Below are positions 33,395 through 45,164 of a DNA stretch of 64,000 nt, piece after piece. The translations under genes and the position numbers were made by a program. Numbering within the stretch: position 1 is the first letter of the stretch; every line of letters begins with the position of its first letter. Origin of the DNA: Sporobolomyces roseus (lineage: Eukaryota; Basidiomycota; Microbotryomycetes; Sporidiobolales; Sporidiobolaceae); NCBI GenBank assembly GCA_016617785.1, contig JADILM010000003.1, positions 1,116,001 through 1,180,000 on the forward strand, given 5' to 3'. Under the pieces are notes generated by a model. It was not told the origin of the DNA and did no database searches. It saw only the letters and a program-made list of their open reading frames with translations.

Positions 33395-35091
33395 CTACCA
33401 AGCCTTGCTAACCTCTACATCGAGAACATTCTTCAGCCCTCTCCTCTCCTCTCCAACTTCCAATTCCTCGAAAGCTTCATCAAGTTCTCCCTCTCCCTCA
33501 CCTCCGCTCGCTGTCTTTGTCGTCGAGAAGAAAGGTTTGACGGCGACGTTGATTGTCGAAGAGAAGAGATCTGAGATGATAGATTGGAGCGAAGAACCAG
33601 TTTGACCGAAATCGGGGCACTGCAAAATTAGAACAAACGATTCGTCAGTCCCGCACATAGACTCTGTGCAGAAGAACATGTATAAAGGTAGATAGGTCTT
33701 ACAGCGTTGACTTCGAGTAAAGAGACTTGGAAATCCGATGACACGAGGAAGTCGACTCCGAAAATCTCGAAAGCGTTTGGTAGAACCTGCAGGTTCAGAC
33801 AGCACAAGCAATGAGCGAGATCAAGCATCACGAATACAAGGGAGACATACCTGAAACGACGATCCAGCACCAATCGCAGCCTTGAACACTTCTCTGACCG
33901 TTTCCTGGACCCCTTCCTCCATTTTCCGTATCCGTTCTCGTCCCAGTTTTTCTCCTTGCATCTCCCCACTCAAGATGACCTTCTCAGTCATCTCCTGCAG
34001 ACATGATACGCTGACTTGTGGAGTCTCTTCCCCCAAGATCGACATTTGTAAACAAGTATTCGTCAAATGCGATGAGAGGTCGAAATCGGATGTAGAGGCT
34101 GCGGGTTCTGGCGGGGAGTACAAGACTGGCGCAAACAGGGCTAGGTAGGGATGGTGGACGTAGACGCGGAGACCTCCGACCGCGACAACGTAGACTCGAA
34201 GATGAAATTTCGTCCCGTTCGCGTCTGAATTTGGTGTTGGATCGAGAAGGAGCGGGTCAGAGATGTACTCCTGCAGACGTATGAGGTCAGTAGAGCTTCA
34301 TGAAGGGATGTCGGGATAGAAGAGACTGACTTGTATGACCCATTCCCTCATTTGTGTCGAATCTACTCTCGTGTCTGCACCGAACAGAGCTGCTCTCCCC
34401 AACGTTGCCCTCGACTCGTCTTCTCCCTCGTCCTCGTCTTCCTCCTCCTCCTCCTCTGATTCTTCCTCGCTGACCGGTTCAAACTCTTCAAAAATGTCTT
34501 CCAACGCTTGCCTCGTCGAGAACAGTCGAATCCCATTCCCTTTATCCGCCAATGCAGCTTTCAAGATCCACCATTTCGGTTCCACGCCCTCTTCCTCTGA
34601 CGCTCTGAAAGACTCTTCAACTTCGTACAAATCGTCCATGAGGAGTTCATCGAGTTCGTCGGCGAAGGAACAGTTGAAATGAAAAGTTTTAGGTGCGGCT
34701 TGGCGGAGAGGGGATGTCGGGTTCTTCGAGAGGTAGAGTGCGATCGTATGCGACAAGTTTGACTTTCGTATCAGTCTAGGAACGAATTGTTTGATCAGCC
34801 GAGGCAGAGAAGGAGAAAAGAGGGGGAAATTCCGTACGCTTTTCGGATTGCGAAAGAGTTGAGTAACCTCTTTTCATCCATTGCCCAGTCCCAATCTAGT
34901 TCATCGTAATCTGACCATTGTAGATCTGGTTTCTGTCCTGGTTCGAGTTGTGCTCTGTCTGTGAGGAGTCTCCAGTCGGGAAGTTGTTCGATGAAGGCTT
35001 TCCTCAGCGATTCGACGACGTAAGCTTGCGAGTCTGGGTATAGGATCAGAGCAGTCTTGATAGCTTCCGTCTGAGTGGCTAAACCGACCAT
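33395..35091 (-). CDS. Tubulin-tyrosine-ligase-like (ATP-grasp) protein
   Basis: Five exons, complement: 34838-35091, 34331-34775, 33851-34270, 33703-33786, 33395-33619; 475 aa. TTL-family enzymes are ATP-grasp ligases adding amino acids to tubulin or other tails; the fungal member Pby1 is a P-body-associated protein. Visible signs: LIRKSNLSHTIALYLSKN (the RKxxL opening of fungal TTL proteins), PKTFHF, EPKWWILKAALADKGNGIRL (the KP...GxGI ATP loop in variant form), EWVIQEYISDPLLLD, FHLRVYVVAVGGLRVYVH, HLTNTC, and the metal-binding end FGVDFLVSSDFQVSLLEVNACPDF. An acidic Glu/Asp run is inserted at about residues 175-195. The KPS of active TTLs reads LKA here, so activity is uncertain. It shares a 103-bp promoter with NRDE2. 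Confidence 0.86.
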
Positions 35092-35194
35092 CTAGTGAGG
35101 AGTGGGAAAGAGAGAGTTGTTGAACGAGATTGAAAAGAAAGAAAGTCTTCTCACTCTCCCACTTCACTCCGCTTCGAGAGGAGGACGGCTAAGG
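35092..35194. promoter_or_regulatory. Short bidirectional promoter, TTL-like/NRDE2
   Basis: 103 bp between divergent start codons. It contains GAAAGAAAG and CTCACTCTCCCACTTC runs, which are CT-rich on one strand or the other. No TATA box evident. Confidence 0.5.
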
Positions 35195-38100
35195 ATGTCT
35201 GGCAAAGCTCCACCTTCTTTCTCTTCATTCCCAGATCCTCAACCCCAACCGAAGAAACCTCCACCTATCCCCGAATCAACTCGAACACTCAACGACAAAC
35301 CTCCTCCGGCTAAACGACCTCGAGCAAGAGACTTCTTGGATGAACTGGGAGCGGAGATAGGGATCAAGCAGGAAGAAGGAAGGAATAGGAAGAAGGATGA
35401 CCGGAGAAGTAGAGATGGAGAGGAATCGGATAGACGGCGGAAAGACAAGGGAAAGGAGAAGGAACAACATAGAAATGACGGCAGGGAGAGTAGGAGGAGT
35501 ACGAAAGACGATGAGGCGAGAGACGAACGAAGGGAAAGTTTTCGACATTCGAAAGGGGAACGGCATGAGCGAAAGAGGGACAAAGGCAAAGAGAGAGAGG
35601 TAGACAGTAGATCAGAGATTCACTCAAAGGTAAGTAGAACAACGTTCGAGGGATAGAAGCGAAGACTGAAGCAGAATTCAATGTTTCGCAGAGAAGCAAA
35701 TCGTATCAAGCCGTTCAAACTTCGACTTCGACCGCCGACGACTTTACATTCTCTGAGCCAGCGGTAGTCGAAGAACGAAGAGAGAAACCCTTGTTCTACG
35801 AATCAAGAAAGGGAGACGATCTCAACATTGTTTACGGAGGACTGCATCGAGGCGATATTCCAAGGTATCGACGGGAAGGAGCGGGGAGAGTTGTCGGTCT
35901 CAACGGTGGATTGCGGATAACGAGAGAGACAGCTTATACTGGGAAAGGGGTCGAGATCGCTCCATTGAATCGCTACAAGGTATGCCTCTGATACCCAAAT
36001 GAGACCTAAACGATGTTTTGAGCTGAATCTTGCCTCGTTGTCAGACTCCTCGTTACGTCGACCCTTCCTCCGCACGACACATCAATGACAAGAATACTAA
36101 ACGCCTCACACTCTTACCTCGTCGTCCTCCCCAGCCTCAAATCCTCGGCGAATCTTCCTCTCCTGGTCCACCTCTACCTCCTCCCGAAGCAGACGATGTC
36201 GACATCCCCTTCATCTCCTTCCTGCCGGAACATTCGACCGACCAGAAGCTCTCCTCACTCGAACACGAAGAGGGAGCGGAATATCGATCAATCGCTGGAC
36301 TCGTCAAACCAGCAGATCTCGAATCGGATTCAGAAAACGAGGATGATGAATTCGGTGGATTGGACATAAGCGGAGGAGAATCACACGATGAATACCTCAA
36401 ACGACGCAACATCGAACTCGATCGGATGCTACGAGACAACCCGAAGAACATCGATGGTTGGATCGAATTCGTCGAATTTCAAGATGAAGTCGCTCAGAGA
36501 AGCTTCGTCGGTTCATCCTTATCGTCGAAGCGAGCTCTAAGTCAGAATGAACGTACAAGTACGGCAGAGATCAAGCTTGCAATCTTGACGAGAGCACTGG
36601 CGACAGAGGGGAACGAAGGATCTGAACGACTCTTACTTGCCTACCTCAAAGCCGCTGCTCAAGTCGAAGATCCGAAGAAGGTATTGAATCGGTGGAAGGA
36701 CACTCTCAAGGAACATCCGAGTTTGACGGGATTATGGATCGAGTACGTTTCGTGGAGGCAAACGAGTTGGGTCAATTTCTCAGTCAAGGATGTCGTCGAA
36801 GTATTCGAGGAGTGTTTGGACGTGCTCATGTTGGCTATGCTGAGAGAAGATATCGGTACAGACGGTGAGTGATCCAATCTTATCCCAAGAATCGTTACTG
36901 ACTTGAACTCTGTACCCTTTTCGGGTTTTGCTCACGTTGTTTTCTCTGTACAGGTCTCGAAATCATCGAAGGCAACGCTATCTACCTCTTTCTTCGATTG
37001 TGCCTCATGCTGAGACAAGCTGGTACGCCTCTCTAACGGATTGGATCAGAAGAAATGCAGCTCATCTCCCCTTAATTGCGAAACAGGTTACTCAGAGCGA
37101 GCATTGGCGTCATTCCAAGCGCTGATCGAACTCAACCTCTTCCGACCAGAGCACTTGTCACTCTCGAGTCCAGATGCTCCGCGACGGAAGTGGACGGACA
37201 AAGTGATTGACGATCTTGAATCGTTCTGGGATGACGAGGTGCCTCGAATCGGCGAGCAAGAGGCGAAGGGATGGAAGAATTCGGGTTACATCGAAGATCC
37301 ATCGCAGATAGCTTCTTCCGACTCGCTAGATCCGACAACAACAGATCCGAATGCGCGACCTTTCGAAACTTGGGCGACCGCTGAACGAACAGCTTCTCTC
37401 GAATCTTCTCGACCAGCTCGAACGACCGACCCTTCTCTCGACGATTCGGACGACCCCTTTCGAGTCGTCCTCTTCGACGACATCCGATCCTTCCTCTTCA
37501 TCGTTCACTCTCCCGATTCGAAACTTCAGCTCGCCTACAGTTTTCTCACTTTCCTCGGTTTACCTTTCGTCCCTCCCGACTTTCCAACCTCGACCCCTTT
37601 CACCACCGACTCTTTCATCCATTCTGAACTCGTTGAAAGACCCAGTCTGATCAAACGATTCTGGCCTCCGAAAGCTGATCAAAAGCACTTCGAGACGATC
37701 GGAGGAGAAGCGATGGAACCTGAACGTAAGAGCGCCCTCGGAACTCCGTTTGAGATCCCCTTCCATGCTACTCCTGCTACTGTCGATCTCCTCTTCCCCT
37801 CGAAGTCGAAAGGAGAATGGTTTGCGAATCTTCGAACCGAGGATCTCGAAGATGTCGACGTCGAACTCGCTCGGTACGTGCCATGCTCTCTGTATCTCTT
37901 ACACATCAGAAGCTGACCCTGCACGAATGTCACGCAGGGGAACACTCGAGTTGATGCGGACGGCGGTGCCCGACTCGTTTCTCACCTTGGACCTTTTCGC
38001 TCTCGAAGCTGCACAATCTCCGAAAGGGTGAGCAGAATCCTTTCCCCTTCTCGAAGCTCGCGAGCTGACTCTGACCCTGGATACCATTTGTAGCGCTGTC

Positions 38101-39579
38101 AAAGCGGCAAAGCAAGTTCTTCGCGACCAACGACAAGATCTCGCTCTTTGGGATGGATACGCTCGAATCGAGAGGCAACGGGGCAAGATCAAGGAAGCTC
38201 GACAAGTTTACTGTACCGCACTCTCCATGTACCGGTCGTTCAAGCCAGAAGATCAGATCGATGGACCTTTGCTGTGGAGAGCGTGGGCAGAGATGGAATG
38301 GGAGGAAGGAAACGACGAAATCGCACTCAAGGTACTCGTCGCTTCGACGGCAGGGACCAAGGTTGATCTCGGTACGTGCAACAGCTTCTCTGTCCTCTTG
38401 CGTACCGATACTGAACTTGAAAGAGCAACATCTGCAGCTTCTCTCGCCAACTCTTCCGAAAGTCGACCTTCATCAACCGAGATCCTGCGCGCTAGGAGAC
38501 AATACGCGACTCAACTCGAAGCTTCATTCCAGCCTATCGCGACTCAGACGATCTTGCGAAATCGAAACCACCTAGCTTTCTCGGCAGCTCTTCTCGCCTA
38601 TCTCACACAAGGACTCGATGCAGCTGTCGAGGTCCTCGAACGTCAACTCTTCCGACTCGATAGCCCGACTACGAGGGATTCAGCAGAGCTTGAAGAGGTC
38701 TACATGCTCTACGCGAAGCTGCTGTACCGACATTCGACAAAAGGAGGATACAAACCAGGTCAGCTTCGAGATCTGCTAGAACGTGCGATCAAAGACTTCA
38801 AGCACAATACTCTTTTCCTCGGGCTCTTCTATTACAACGAATGTAAGTCGACTTCCTCCCGTCGGTATTCACCCTCTGAGTAAAAGCTGATTGATTCGGA
38901 TTTGTGCAGTACGAATGAAGATCCAGAATCGAATTCGCAAGACTCTCGAAGAGTATGTGCTCAAGGACAAAGACGTCACGGGCGAAGGCTATCTCTTCGC
39001 TATCTTTGCCGAACTGCATCTTGACGTTCGCTCTCAAAACGTTTGGGCGGTTCGAAACTTGTTTGATCGTGCCGTCGAGAACCCGAAGTATATTTGATTT
39101 CCTCAACGGTCCTTAATCACATAGACTGACGACTGTCTACCCTTGTCAACGTAGCACAAAGTCGTCGCCGTCAATCTGGATTCTCTACATCGACTTCGAA
39201 GTTCGAAATGGAGAACTGCAACGAGCAAAGTCTCTCATCTATCGAGCCTTACGGGAGTGTCCATGGTGTAAAGGTTAGCTCTATTCTGCTTCGTCCCGCT
39301 TGCCTCAGGCTGACTCTGAGTTCGTCAAAATCAGAGTTCTACCTTCGACCCTTCTCGCCAACTCTCCGTTCCGTCTATCGATCAAGTGAACTTCGCGACT
39401 TCCATCACCTCCTACTCGAAAAAGGAATCCGAGTGAGAATCGACTTGGATCCGTTTCTCGAAGGTGCGGAATTCTCAGATGTCGAAATGCTGGAAATCGA
39501 GGATGGGGACGAAGGTCAGGAAGCGCTCGATGTCGGGGAGGAAGTGTTCGCAGAGCGACAGAAGTTGCTGCCTTACTGA
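35195..39579 (+). CDS. NRDE2: NRDE2 / Nrl1 nuclear RNA surveillance factor
   Basis: Eleven exons: 35195-35629, 35692-35979, 36045-36864, 36954-37022, 37087-37873, 37938-38027, 38094-38371, 38438-38842, 38910-39087, 39155-39273, 39335-39579; 1237 aa (human NRDE2 1164). NRDE2 partners the Mtr4 helicase and spliceosome factors in nuclear RNA processing and silencing. The N-terminus is Lys/Arg/Glu-rich and disordered. The conserved entry DLNIVYGGLHRGDIPRYRR and LNGGLRITRETAYTGKGVEI precede the NRDE-2 domain, which opens DEYLKRRNIELDRMLRDNP and GWIEFVEFQDE. HAT-type helical repeats run to the C-terminus (LWIEYVSWRQTSW, LWDGYARIERQRG, WAEMEWEEGND, IWILYIDFEVRNGELQRAKS). Intron 38372-38437 is 66 bp and stop-free, so retention would keep the frame. 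Identity is confident. Confidence 0.93.
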
Positions 39580-39738
39580 TCGAGACCTGCAATCGAGGAC
39601 GTCTGGTCAAAGTGGGTCAACGGACTTTCCGCGGTTCCCGCTCGATCCCCTTGCTTCGGATGATGGTTTCTGCTCTTGCTCTTCTTTCTCTTGCTCTTGC
39701 TCTCATATCTCGCATTCTCACTATCGTCTCAGTCAGCA

Positions 39739-41665
39739 ATGGGACTCACTATACCTCGATTTCTCGCTCTCACTTTACTCGTTAGACTCAGGTGCGTCCA
39801 CTTCGTCTTCTTTTTCACCAGATATCGAGACGAGTTGATCCCGCTTGATGTCTGTACAGCACGGCTCAACGCATCGTGGTCATCGAGAACCGATGCGACT
39901 ACACTGTTTTTCCAGCTGTTTCAGGCTTCCCAGACATCGAAGAAGCATACACAGGCGAACCCGGGTGGGAGGCCAAGGCTGGAACCAAAGCTTCTATCAC
40001 TATCCCGTCGACGTGGATGGGACGAATCTGTGAGTCGTAATCGACTCGATCGGCAGAATCAGACTCACTCGTTTCGCACTTTGACTAGGGGGACGTCGAG
40101 GCTGTATGACCAACGCAGATGGACTTCTGATCTGCGTAGCGGGAGGTTGCGAAGGAGGTCTCGATTGCGTGAGTCCTCATTCTCTCCAGCTCTTCCTCCG
40201 AAACTCGTCGAATTCATGATTCCATGATCTCAGGGTCAATCTGTGATCTCCGAGTCTACAGCTCTCGAATTCCGTCTCAAGTCGAGCACGGAAGTGCAGT
40301 ACGATGTCTACAATCTGCAGAACGGAGGAGGATGGAGGTGAGTCAAAGACTTGCGACTCTGCTCTTCAGAGTGCTGCCTCGATTCTTTCCTCACAATCCG
40401 ACTGACTCTCCCTTCTCTACCTTTCAAAGTGTTCCTACCGCGGTCAAACCTCAAGTAAAGAAATGCGAGGCAGTCGTATGCACTCCAGATCTCGCCAATT
40501 GCCCGAAGGAGGAGATGAAGCTCAAAGACTCCTACGGTGAAGTGTTAGGCTGTGCGAGCGCTTGCTTCGCTCATGTAGGGAACTCGGCTCAACAATGCTG
40601 CGTGAGTTCAACTACAGCAGATCACATTCAATTAGACGTGATGACGAGGGAGAGCAAACAGACCGAACCTTACGGAGATTCCACGAAGTGTACGCCTGAC
40701 TTGATTATCGGCTACGATTACTTCAAATCCTGCAAGAACTCCTATGCCTACTTTGTGAGTGCCTATCTCGGAAGCAGTGGGAGGAGAAATGCTCATGGAA
40801 AACGATGTTTGCAGCAAGATCGTGCCAGCGGAACCGTCGACATGTTGTGCCCGTCGGAAGGGGATCCAGGCTTCACCTTGACCTTCTGTCCCGATGGAGA
40901 TGGTGGAAAGAGCAACAGCACCGAAGGAGCTGGCGAGTGAGTCGCTTTCGGAGCATCTGGAGGAGCTCTGCGAATTGACTCGAAGTTCGCACGATCAGAT
41001 CCGGAGCGGGAACCAAGTCAGGAGGCGATGGACAACCTACTGGAACCGGTCAAGCGAAACCTACCGATATCCCAGCTCTCAGTTCGGCTGCTTCCGTCAG
41101 CAACGCGACAGAGACGAGCAGTTCTTCACAAGCAGTTGAAACTTCAAGAGGCGGATCAAGCACCCTATCGAGCTCGTCGAAAACTTCTTCCTCGACTGCT
41201 CAAGATGAAGACGCTACTGCCGCTTCCTCGGAGGAAACTAGCGATGGTTCGTCTGGCTCGTCGGAAGAAGGCACGATCGCTGGGATGTCCATGCCAGTCT
41301 TGGCGGCAGTCGTAGGAGGTATCGTGGTACTTGTAGCTTTCGCCGTAGGTGGAGTTTGCTTCTGCATAAAGAAGAAGAACAGAGCTCCCGCTCGTGACGG
41401 AACTGGCTCAGATGCGACGATGGCTGGACAAGCACAGAGTGCTTACAACCCTGCTCGTACGTGACCTAATATCCGAATCTCCTGTGAGCTTGAACTCACT
41501 TCCTCTCTTGCAGAAAACGCCCTCGGACACCGACGTTCTTCGAAACGACGAGCTCTTCTCGCACAGCAATCCTCGGACAGCGACTTCTCCTCTGGATCTT
41601 CCGATGGAGAAACGATGCCTGTACGACGAACGAGCACTCGATCTAGTCGCGGCTCGAGGAAGTGA
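39739..41665 (+). CDS. Thaumatin-like protein with C-terminal membrane anchor
   Basis: Eight exons: 39739-39791, 39860-40029, 40089-40168, 40234-40337, 40430-40754, 40815-40936, 40999-41456, 41514-41665; 487 aa. A signal peptide (MGLTIPRFLALTLLVRL) leads into a thaumatin fold of about 290 residues: VVIENRCDYTVFPAV, GWEAKAGTKASITIPSTWMG, RIWGRRGC, CVAGGCEGGLDC, ALEFRL, YDVYNL, CASACFAH, CTPDLIIGYDYFKSCKNSYA and FTLTFCPDG, with many paired cysteines. A Ser/Thr-rich stalk of about 110 residues follows, then one TM helix (MPVLAAVVGGIVVLVAFAVG), the stop-transfer CIKKKNR and a Ser/Arg-rich cytosolic tail. Thaumatin-like proteins bind or cut glucans, so a wall-facing sensor or wall-modifying role is plausible. 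The receptor-like layout is unusual for this family but sequence cannot show signalling. Confidence 0.88.
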
Positions 41666-42423
41666 AGGAGTATTTGAGCAGAAGAGGTCAGCTAGTTGCG
41701 TATGGTCGAGGAGGAAGGGTTGTGTAGCTTCTTGTGGTTGACATTCTACAGTTTGATTGCTTGTGACTCATTTTGTTGATCGACAAGCTTCGGCATGACA
41801 GGCGGAGACAAGTTGTGCTTGAGATATTCAGAACAAAGCTTGTGATGCGTCTCGTTTTCGACGTATCTTTCACACAACCTCGTTGCGATGGCGGTGTTCT
41901 GAGTATAAGTCGTAGTGGAGAATTCGCATGCAGGTTGACGAGTGTGAGAGAGCTGGCAGGATTATCGAACTCGTGTAGGATTTTACAGTAAAATCTTACA
42001 TACTTTCAAAGGTCGTCGCAAACGAGCGAATCTACTCAAGGTCGCTACCTACGTCTCTCTGCGACTCGCGGTACTTCGCTCAGAAACGCCAGACGGGTGA
42101 GGTTCAGTAGAGAGATACACTATTCGAAGCGTTCTATAACCGAACGTCGCATGTTCATGTAAGTTGAGCTGAATTCGCTACTCACACACGCTCTCTCTAC
42201 ATTTAGGAACAATTGTAAGCTAGCGAAAGCAGACGGTCACAAAATGCGCTCGTGTCCAGCTTTGCCTCTGAGCGTTCGACCACGAGAAAGCAAAGTTTCG
42301 CTTCGCTTGCACTCCTAGACAGTCCTCCCAGCTAACGAACGATCGAAGCTGTACAACATCTTTCAAGCTTACTTTCGGGTTGTACACAAACAGACGAAGC
42401 GAATCTCAATCCTTCTTTCACTT
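41666..42423. other. Convergent 3' intergenic region, 758 bp
   Basis: The gap between the thaumatin-like gene (+) and the small gene (-). It contains TTTTACAGTAAAATC near 41980-41994, a short inverted repeat that could help 3'-end formation. No ORF is convincing. Confidence 0.5.
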
Positions 42424-42872
42424 TCACTCATCAGAACTGTCCTCCTTCTTTGACTTGCGTTGCTTCTTGTCCTTGACTTTGGCAGGTTCGACTTCAGGTG
42501 CATGCTCCTTCTATACGATAGTAAGAGTGGAGTCAGCTACGCAAATTTGTCGAGAGAGGTCAAGCGAGCGTCGTGAGGCTCACCTTCCAACAACCTTGAA
42601 TTTGACGCCTCCTCCAAAGTCCAGTCGATTTTGGATGATCGACTTTCAATTTCTCGTTGTGTTCAGAGTAGTAGGCCCTCCATTCGGGATCAGAGCTAAA
42701 TCGTGAAGATGTTCAGCTCTTCCCCCTCAGGAATTCGAGAAACGGCTCTTGAACTCACGGAGGAGGGAGCTTGATAGCAGCGGAACCTACAGGGACGCGT
42801 AGAATACTGTTAGCTATACGTCCGAGTCAGTAGAAGCGCTTCAGACTCACTGGAATTCTTCTTGCTAGGCAT
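42424..42872 (-). CDS. Small basic protein of unknown function
   Basis: Four exons, complement: 42851-42872, 42759-42786, 42584-42695, 42424-42510; 82 aa. No family recognised. It opens MPSKKNS, has a compact middle with DPEWRAYYSEHNEKLKVDHP and GLWRRRQIQGCWKK (aromatic and basic, probably helical) and ends in a Lys/Glu-rich tail with KDKKQRKSKKEDSSDE. All three introns have good signals and the frame is kept through exons of 22 and 28 nt, strong evidence for a real gene. The frame stays open upstream to an ATG at 43061, which would add about 63 residues with a hydrophobic leader; I prefer the shorter start. A nuclear or ribosome-associated role would fit the charge but is only a guess. Confidence 0.68.
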
Positions 42873-43338
42873 TTGTGAAGCGGTAAGAGAATCTATGGAC
42901 GAGGAGCTAGCAGGATCAGTGAGGAACTCTGTGACGAGATCTAGAGGTTCCCACTTGTGAATTGAGGTGGTGTTGTGGCAAAGAGTGAAGAGAAGGAGAG
43001 GGAGAGACAGAGAGAAACTTGACTTCGCGCCTCCAAATTTACAATCTCGCATTTCGTTCATTCCCGCCTCTCAGCATCGAATTCTCGAGCTGATCAATAT
43101 ACGTAGGAGACTATCTACTTCGCCGTACAACAAAGTCGAGACAGGATCATTGCCATCCTCATCTTCGGAAACTCTCTCGAACAGACAAGTAAGCTTCACT
43201 TCATTTCTTGATTGCGTGTAGAGAGAAAGATAGATCGTACAACAATTGTAAAATAGAGACAGCATTGTAGGAGAGATTGCGTAATAACTGATGCAGAAAG
43301 TGTCCATCCTCATCCTATCCTTTCACTCCGCTTCCCCT
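42873..43338. other. Intergenic: small-gene promoter and MCT1 3' flank
   Basis: A 466-bp stretch between two minus-strand genes. Part may be 5' coding if the small gene starts further upstream. Otherwise nothing supported. Confidence 0.5.
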
Positions 43339-45164
43339 TCACTTCGAAGCTTCACTCAACTCGGTGTTCCACACTTCGACGAGCTTGTCCATATCCTTTT
43401 CCGTCGCAACGCTAACAACCTCCGTTTCCAACTCGTCCTTCTCTGATTGCGACGCCGAGGGAGATGCTTCTCTAGCTTCCCTCAATAACTTGTGATCACG
43501 TCTTGCGAGGTTGGCGAGAGCTTGACCGGGACCGAGGAAGACGAGACGACGGATTCCGTGCGTTGTAGGGAGACTGTTGATGCAGGTCGACCATCGAACG
43601 GGGAGCGAGATTTGATCGACGAGGTTTGAGACGAGGGTAGACGGAGAAGTGAGGAGGGAAGCGTCGAATCCAGATACGAGGGGGACGGAGGGAGTCGAGA
43701 GCTTGACGGCACCACAGGTGAGAGCGTGTCGCATGCCTTCTGCTGCAGGTTTCATGAAAGAACAGTGAAATGGTGCGCTGTATCGACGAGGTCACGTTAG
43801 AACAGTCCGATGTCGAGGAAGAGAATCTTGTGAACTCACGATACAGGCAAATCAGCCGCTCGACTAGCGATTTCCAACTCTTTCAGCATCTCGCTCGCCC
43901 TGAGAATACCGTCTCGACTACCGGCGAGAATGACTTGACTGCTCGAGTTGAAGCTTGCGACTTCGACAGTTCCTTCACTACCTTCTTGATTCGTTCGACC
44001 TGTTCGAACTTTTCGAACGATTTCGGTGACTTCGGCGTGCGAGTGTCCAGGGTTCAGTACGAGAGCGCTCATTTGACCTCTGATCGTAGCGGGTGCGTCG
44101 AGTTCGGGTGAGAGGCCGATCGAGGGGAGGGAGAGAGCGTAACTTGTGAGGAGACCGTGAAGTCGAGTGAGGCGTACTCCGTCGGCGAAACTGATCGCTC
44201 CAGCAGCAACGGCTGCAGAGTATTCTCCGGAACTGTGACCGAGGACGAGGGAAGAAGAGTCGACTACAGAGGTCGAAAGTTGAGATTGAAGAGTTCGGAG
44301 GAAAGCGATTGAAGTGATGAGAATCGCAGGTTGAGCGTTCGATGATCGAGTGAGTTCGTCCTATCGAAGGTATCTCGTCAGAATGGGAAAACACGAAGAA
44401 GATTTCGACGAAGAGTGACTCACCTGAGGACCTTCAAAGACGATTCGTTGCATTCCTACTTCTTGTCGTCTCAGCCCCTCTGTTTCATCCAGCATTTTAC
44501 CCAATTGACCGAGTTCTCCCTCTAGCTGATCCAACCTGAGACTCTTCCTCCACTCTTCAAATCCAGCAAGTGCATCTTCTGCTTCACTCCAAACTTCTTT
44601 CCCTTTACCCTTTTCTCGCAAGAAGTGACCCATTCCGACATATTGCGAGCCTGAACCAGGGAACAGGAGAGCATGTTTGGGTCTCGTACTTTGTGCACGG
44701 TGTGATTCGAGAGGAATAGCCTAGATAATCGAGAGAATTCATGGTCAGACAAAGGAGATCACGAGGAAGAAAGAAAGCCGACGAACCGGAGAATAGTCTC
44801 CTCCACTCCAAAGAGCGTCGTTTGCGATACGATTCCTTCTTGACCTTTGTGCCTTTCCATTACCGTTACTACCGCTGGCCTCTGCGAGAATCTTCGATGT
44901 AGAAGTCGAACGGGAAGAGTGAGAATTCTGAACGTCATGCCTTGAAGCGTTTCGATATCGAGCTAGGTAACCTGGATCTGACCATGTCGGGTCTTCAGAG
45001 GATGGTGTTGGAGTAGCCGAAGGGGTGTAGAGTGCGCTGGGAGGGGGAGGAGGAGGAGCCGAAGTGGAAAGGGACGCGGGGTAATGAGACGCCAAACGAC
45101 GAGAGGTTGAAGCTGTTGAAGGTGTAGCGAGTGCTGGACGACATGCTCGAGTTGATTTCATCAT
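43339..45164 (-). CDS. MCT1: Mitochondrial malonyl-CoA:ACP transacylase
   Basis: Four exons, complement: 44787-45164, 44424-44720, 43840-44360, 43339-43777; 544 aa. The enzyme moves malonyl from CoA to acyl carrier protein in type II mitochondrial fatty-acid synthesis, which feeds lipoic acid formation. The Arg/Ser/Thr/Pro-rich leader of about 125 residues includes a mitochondrial presequence. The FabD core: LLFPGSGSQYVGMG (GQGSQ-type opening), GHSSGEYSAAVAAG with the catalytic Ser in GHSxG, ITSIAFLRTLQ, VEVASFNSSSQVILAG and APFHCSFMKPA with the catalytic His. The end is extended and acidic. It is longer than yeast Mct1 (360 aa) because of the leader, a linker near residues 170-220 and the tail. 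Start: two adjacent ATGs, first chosen. Confidence 0.92.

Noticed and set aside
40815..41456. Possible end of the thaumatin gene at the TGA overlapping 40937-40940
   Set aside because: That TGA is within a GTGAGT donor. Splicing to 40999 opens a 458-nt exon encoding a coherent Ser-rich stalk and a membrane helix.
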